Below, one piece after another: positions 61,153 through 64,000 of a stretch of 64,000 nucleotides of DNA. This stretch comes from Spirosoma montaniterrae (lineage in GTDB: Bacteria; Bacteroidota; Bacteroidia; Cytophagales; Spirosomataceae): the NCBI RefSeq assembly GCF_001988955.1, contig NZ_CP014263.1, forward strand, positions 5,020,501-5,084,500, given 5' to 3'. The notes beneath the pieces were generated by a model. That model did no database searches. It was not told the origin of the DNA and saw nothing but the letters and a program-made list of their open reading frames with translations. A program made the position numbers and the translations under genes. Each line of letters opens with the position of its first letter. The stretch's first letter is position 1.

Positions 61153-62235
61153 ATGTCAACTACTACCCTCTCACAGCCGACTATTCAACCCGACCGCGAC
61201 CCGGATGAAATTGAAATTCGGGTGAGCGACATTATTCAGTTCGTAAAAGACAGTCGTCGGGCGATGTTCCTTTGGGGAGCGGCTTTAGCCATTGTTGGGG
61301 CAATCTATGCCTTTACGCAGCCGAACGAGTACACATCAACCGTGCGGGTTATGCCTGAGCTGAAGTCAGGATCAGGCGGAGGAGGTTTAGGCGACCTGAA
61401 ATCGCTGGCGGGTCTGGCCGGTGTCAGTCTCGACGGGCTGGGTGGCTCATCAGAAGCTATTCGACCTGATTTATATCCCGACATTATGCAGAGTACATCG
61501 TTTATGCTGCATTTACTGGCGCAACCCGTTACTACTGCAGAAAATAAAAAGCCGCAAACGCTGCAACAGTATCTGCTTTCTCAGGGCGCGAATACAGTGA
61601 TGGGGCGGTTGGGTAGCCTGCTTGGTTCGGACGATGAGCCGCAACCCGTGCCAGACGATGCTGCGGTTCGGCTCACGAAAAAGCAGGAAGAGCTAACAAA
61701 AAAAGTGGCACAGCGGGTTGGGGCGGTTATGGATAAAAAGTCGGGTATTGTGACGATTACGGCCCAAATGACCGACCCCGTCGTAGCCGCCACTATGGCG
61801 AAACAATCGCTCGATTACCTCACTAACTACGTAACGAACTACCGCACTGGCAAAGCGCGTAAACAAGCTAACTTCCTAAGTCAGCAGGTCAGTAATGCCC
61901 GTCGGCGTTACGAATCGGCAGAACTTGCCCTGTCGGCTTATCGCGACCGCAATCGGGCGTTGTTTCTGAACACGGCTAAGATAGAAGAACAGCGTTTGCA
62001 GGCCGATTACATGCTGGCGCAAACGGTTTACAACGATTTGTCGAAGCAGTTAGAGCAGGCCCGCATCAAAGTGCAGGAAGAATCGCCCGTTTTTCAGGTT
62101 CTCGAACCGGCCCGTGTGCCACTGCGTAAAAGCGGTCCCAAGCGAACAATGATTGTGCTGGGTTTTGGTATATTGGGGGCTATACTTGGCATGGCTATCT
62201 TCGGCTTTAAACGATTTTTTTCCTCTGCGAAGTAG
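61153..62235 (+). CDS. Wzz-family polysaccharide chain-length/co-polymerase protein
   Basis: This 360-residue protein has two membrane helices, near residues 38-56 (FLWGAALAIVGAIYAFTQPN) and near the end (TMIVLGFGILGAILGMAIFG). Between them is a periplasmic domain starting with the Wzz signature NEYTSTVRVMPEL and a coiled coil (ARKQANFLSQQVSNARRRYE). The C-terminal GNVR-like block is FQVLEPARVPLRKSGPKRT. It sets chain length together with the polymerase. No cytoplasmic tyrosine-kinase domain is fused. The gene lies between the Wza-like and Wzx-like genes. Confidence 0.9.
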   Translation: MSTTTLSQPTIQPDRDPDEIEIRVSDIIQFVKDSRRAMFLWGAALAIVGAIYAFTQPNEYTSTVRVMPELKSGSGGGGLGDLKSLAGLAGVSLDGLGGSSEAIRPDLYPDIMQSTSFMLHLLAQPVTTAENKKPQTLQQYLLSQGANTVMGRLGSLLGSDDEPQPVPDDAAVRLTKKQEELTKKVAQRVGAVMDKKSGIVTITAQMTDPVVAATMAKQSLDYLTNYVTNYRTGKARKQANFLSQQVSNARRRYESAELALSAYRDRNRALFLNTAKIEEQRLQADYMLAQTVYNDLSKQLEQARIKVQEESPVFQVLEPARVPLRKSGPKRTMIVLGFGILGAILGMAIFGFKRFFSSAK

Positions 62236-62253
62236 TATATAAAGCTGGCTGTC

Positions 62254-63642
62254 ATGAATTTAGCTCCGTCTGCTATTCGCGCTGAGTTGCAAAGGCTTCG
62301 GCAACATAGCTGGCAGAGCTTTTCGGGGCGAACCCGAACGACCTGGCTAAATAGCCTGCTGGGCGTAGTGGCCCGACTCGGCGGCATTGTCAGCACACTG
62401 TATGCAGTTCCCTTAACGATAGACTACCTGACGCCAGCCGTTTACGGGCTTTGGTTAACCATTGGCTCGATAACGGCTCTCCAGTTAATCACTGATTTAG
62501 GCATTGCCAATGGGTTGCGCAACCGGCTGGCCGAAGCCTGGGCCGCCAACAACTGGCCCGAAGCGCGGGCGTACTTAAGCACGGCCTACGTTTATTACGG
62601 TCTGGTACAATTTGCCCTGATTATAGTTTTTCTGGTGGTATACCGGTACATACCCTGGCAGCATTTGTTAACGGCCCAATACGATAACGCGACGCTGCAA
62701 CGCGTTTTATTAGTGGTGGTTGTGACTACCAGCGTGCGGTCTGTCGCCGATTTGCTGAGTTGTTCCTTACTGGCCGTACAAAAGTCTGGGTTGGCGGCTT
62801 TGCTGCAACTGCTCATCAGCATAAGTACGCTGACAGGTATTTGGCTGGTGGCGAAGTTCGTGCAACAGGATCGCTTGTGGGCCGTGGCTTTAGTATCTGG
62901 CCTTTTGCCGGTATTGTTGCTGAGCATCGCCAGTCTTATTCTATACCGCACAACCCTGCGCAAACTTCGCCCAACGTGGCGGCTGATCGATTCTCGTCAG
63001 GCCCGTAGTCTGCTGCCGTTGAGTTCGTCGTTTTTAGTTATTCAACTTACTGTACTCGTTATTTATCATACCGATAATCTGTTAATCGCCTACTTATATG
63101 GTCCCGCAGCCGTAACGCCTTATGCTATTGCACTTCGTTGTTTCGGTGCATTGATTTTGTTGTTTTCGGTGGTGCTAACGCCCTACTGGTCAGCTTTTAC
63201 GGAAGCATACGTAAAAAAAGATACCGTCTGGATGCAGTCGGCCTACAGGCATATGCAACGACTCTGGCTCGTTTACGCATTCGGTGTGTTGCTGGTGTTC
63301 GGTTTATCGGATCAACTTTATGCCTACTGGATCAACGACCGGGTGCATGTCCCGTGGCAGCTTAGTGCTTGTATGGCTTTATTTGCCGCTATCAACGGCT
63401 GGAACACCATTACCGCGTCTATCTCAAACGGCTTGAGCAAAGTACGACTACAAGTATATTACTCGGTCATCGCTGCGGCTATTAATATACCACTCAGTTT
63501 ATTTCTGGCACGTAACTTGTCGCTTGGTAGTACGGGTATTATTTTAGCAACGGTAGGTTCACTATTTATCTGCACAGTATGTAGTACAAAGCAGGTCTAC
63601 AAACTGTTGAGTGGCACCGCCACCGGTATCTGGAATCGCTGA
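62254..63642 (+). CDS. Wzx-like polysaccharide flippase (MOP/MATE-like)
   Basis: This 462-residue protein has about twelve membrane helices in the polysaccharide-biosynthesis flippase pattern: PLTIDYLTPAVYGLWLTIGS, a DLGIANGLRNRLAEAW loop and STLTGIWLVAKFVQQDR. Such proteins move lipid-linked oligosaccharides across the inner membrane. It starts 18 bases after the Wzz-like gene, consistent with one exopolysaccharide operon. The specific substrate cannot be read. Confidence 0.85.
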   Translation: MNLAPSAIRAELQRLRQHSWQSFSGRTRTTWLNSLLGVVARLGGIVSTLYAVPLTIDYLTPAVYGLWLTIGSITALQLITDLGIANGLRNRLAEAWAANNWPEARAYLSTAYVYYGLVQFALIIVFLVVYRYIPWQHLLTAQYDNATLQRVLLVVVVTTSVRSVADLLSCSLLAVQKSGLAALLQLLISISTLTGIWLVAKFVQQDRLWAVALVSGLLPVLLLSIASLILYRTTLRKLRPTWRLIDSRQARSLLPLSSSFLVIQLTVLVIYHTDNLLIAYLYGPAAVTPYAIALRCFGALILLFSVVLTPYWSAFTEAYVKKDTVWMQSAYRHMQRLWLVYAFGVLLVFGLSDQLYAYWINDRVHVPWQLSACMALFAAINGWNTITASISNGLSKVRLQVYYSVIAAAINIPLSLFLARNLSLGSTGIILATVGSLFICTVCSTKQVYKLLSGTATGIWNR

Positions 63643-63699
63643 AAACAAACACTCAACGGTTTGTCGGCACCTGAATTGGGCTGATAAATAGTGCACCAT

Positions 63700-64000
63700 A
63701 TGATATGTCCCATCTGCCAATCGGTCAGCCGCCCCCATTGCACGGCCACTGTTCTCCGGCAATACCACGTGCAGTATTATCAATGCAGCCGGTGCGATTT
63801 TATTTATACCGAAACACCGTACTGGCTGGCCGAAGCGTATGACTCAGTTATTACTCGCTTAGACGTGGGCCTTGTTTATCGCAACGAACAAATGGCGGGT
63901 CTTACGCAGGCAGTTATTACTACCTGGTTCGATAAATACGCTCAATTTATTGATTACGGGGGCGGATATGGCTTGCTGGTGCGGATGATGCGCGACCGGG
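63700..64000 (+). CDS. SAM-dependent methyltransferase, 5' part (partial)
   Basis: The first 100 codons are present before the window ends. A zinc-ribbon start (MICPICQSVSRPHC ... YYQCSRCDFIY) gives a four-Cys metal site. A helical stretch follows, and the frame ends in IDYGGGYGLLVRMMR, a class I methyltransferase motif I. Proteins with this layout act in sugar or polyketide modification. It is 57 bases downstream of the flippase gene and likely part of the exopolysaccharide locus. Confidence 0.7.
   Translation, partial: MICPICQSVSRPHCTATVLRQYHVQYYQCSRCDFIYTETPYWLAEAYDSVITRLDVGLVYRNEQMAGLTQAVITTWFDKYAQFIDYGGGYGLLVRMMRDR

Overview
The window reads as chromosomal DNA of a Bacteroidota member of the Cytophagales, most like a Spirosoma-type genus. 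The grounds are paired Skp/OmpH genes behind bamA, secreted proteins ending in type IX secretion (T9SS) C-terminal domains, a TonB receptor with a carboxypeptidase-like N-terminal extension, a 7TM-DISM histidine kinase with a LuxR-type regulator, and promoters of the Bacteroidota form TTG-N19/20-TAnnTTTG. The genus is an inference from general resemblance; no rRNA or other marker lies in the window. No tRNA, rRNA or CRISPR array was recognised, and no stretch above 300 bases lacks a gene.

Layout. 1-6.7 kb (minus strand): the envelope cluster uppS-bamA-skp-skp, then a secreted cadherin-like protein. 6.7-14.5 kb (plus): fasciclin lipoprotein, two metallo-beta-lactamase-fold enzymes, two tandem FKBP lipoproteins and a TonB receptor. 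14.5-21.7 kb (mostly minus): an SDR, an FAD-dependent oxidoreductase coupled to a YjjG-type phosphatase, a thioredoxin-like ferredoxin, an O-methyltransferase, a sigma-factor-like protein and a Tat-exported Gfo/Idh oxidoreductase. 21.8-23.7 kb: an AT-rich accessory islet with an MNT-HEPN pair, an unknown protein and a PLD nuclease broken by one stop codon. 23.8-29.7 kb: purE, a LysM protein, a block of repeats, a DUF481 barrel, a two-component system and a collagen-like lipoprotein. 29.8-31.1 kb: a tnpB-only IS605-type element whose tnpB is frameshifted. 31.1-41.1 kb: DsrE, DUF1059 and acyltransferase-like proteins, two T9SS cargo proteins (one with an HEMAH metallopeptidase site), a Gfo/Idh enzyme, purM, a membrane protein and an SDR. 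41.1-48.4 kb: an RND efflux operon with its TetR repressor, interrupted twice by genes on the opposite strand (a DUF433/DUF5615 pair and a four-helix-bundle gene). 48.6-58.5 kb: an M1 peptidase, a FabH-like synthase, a glycosyltransferase, a DUF922 putative protease, higBA with a decayed second higA, and secA. 58.7-64 kb: the start of an exopolysaccharide locus (Wza-like, Wzz-like, Wzx-like, then a cut methyltransferase).

The most unusual structure is non-coding. Several intergenic sites hold long inverted repeats, some with arms built from tandem 7-8-base units (97-171, 18085-18179, 50552-50651). The same kind of arm, with a 7-base unit, brackets the four-helix-bundle gene inside the efflux operon. 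At several sites the repeat itself supplies the stop codon of the neighbouring gene. The TetR control can also be read directly: two copies of one 13-base site, TGAACAnTGTTTA, lie before tolC and inside the tetR promoter spacer.
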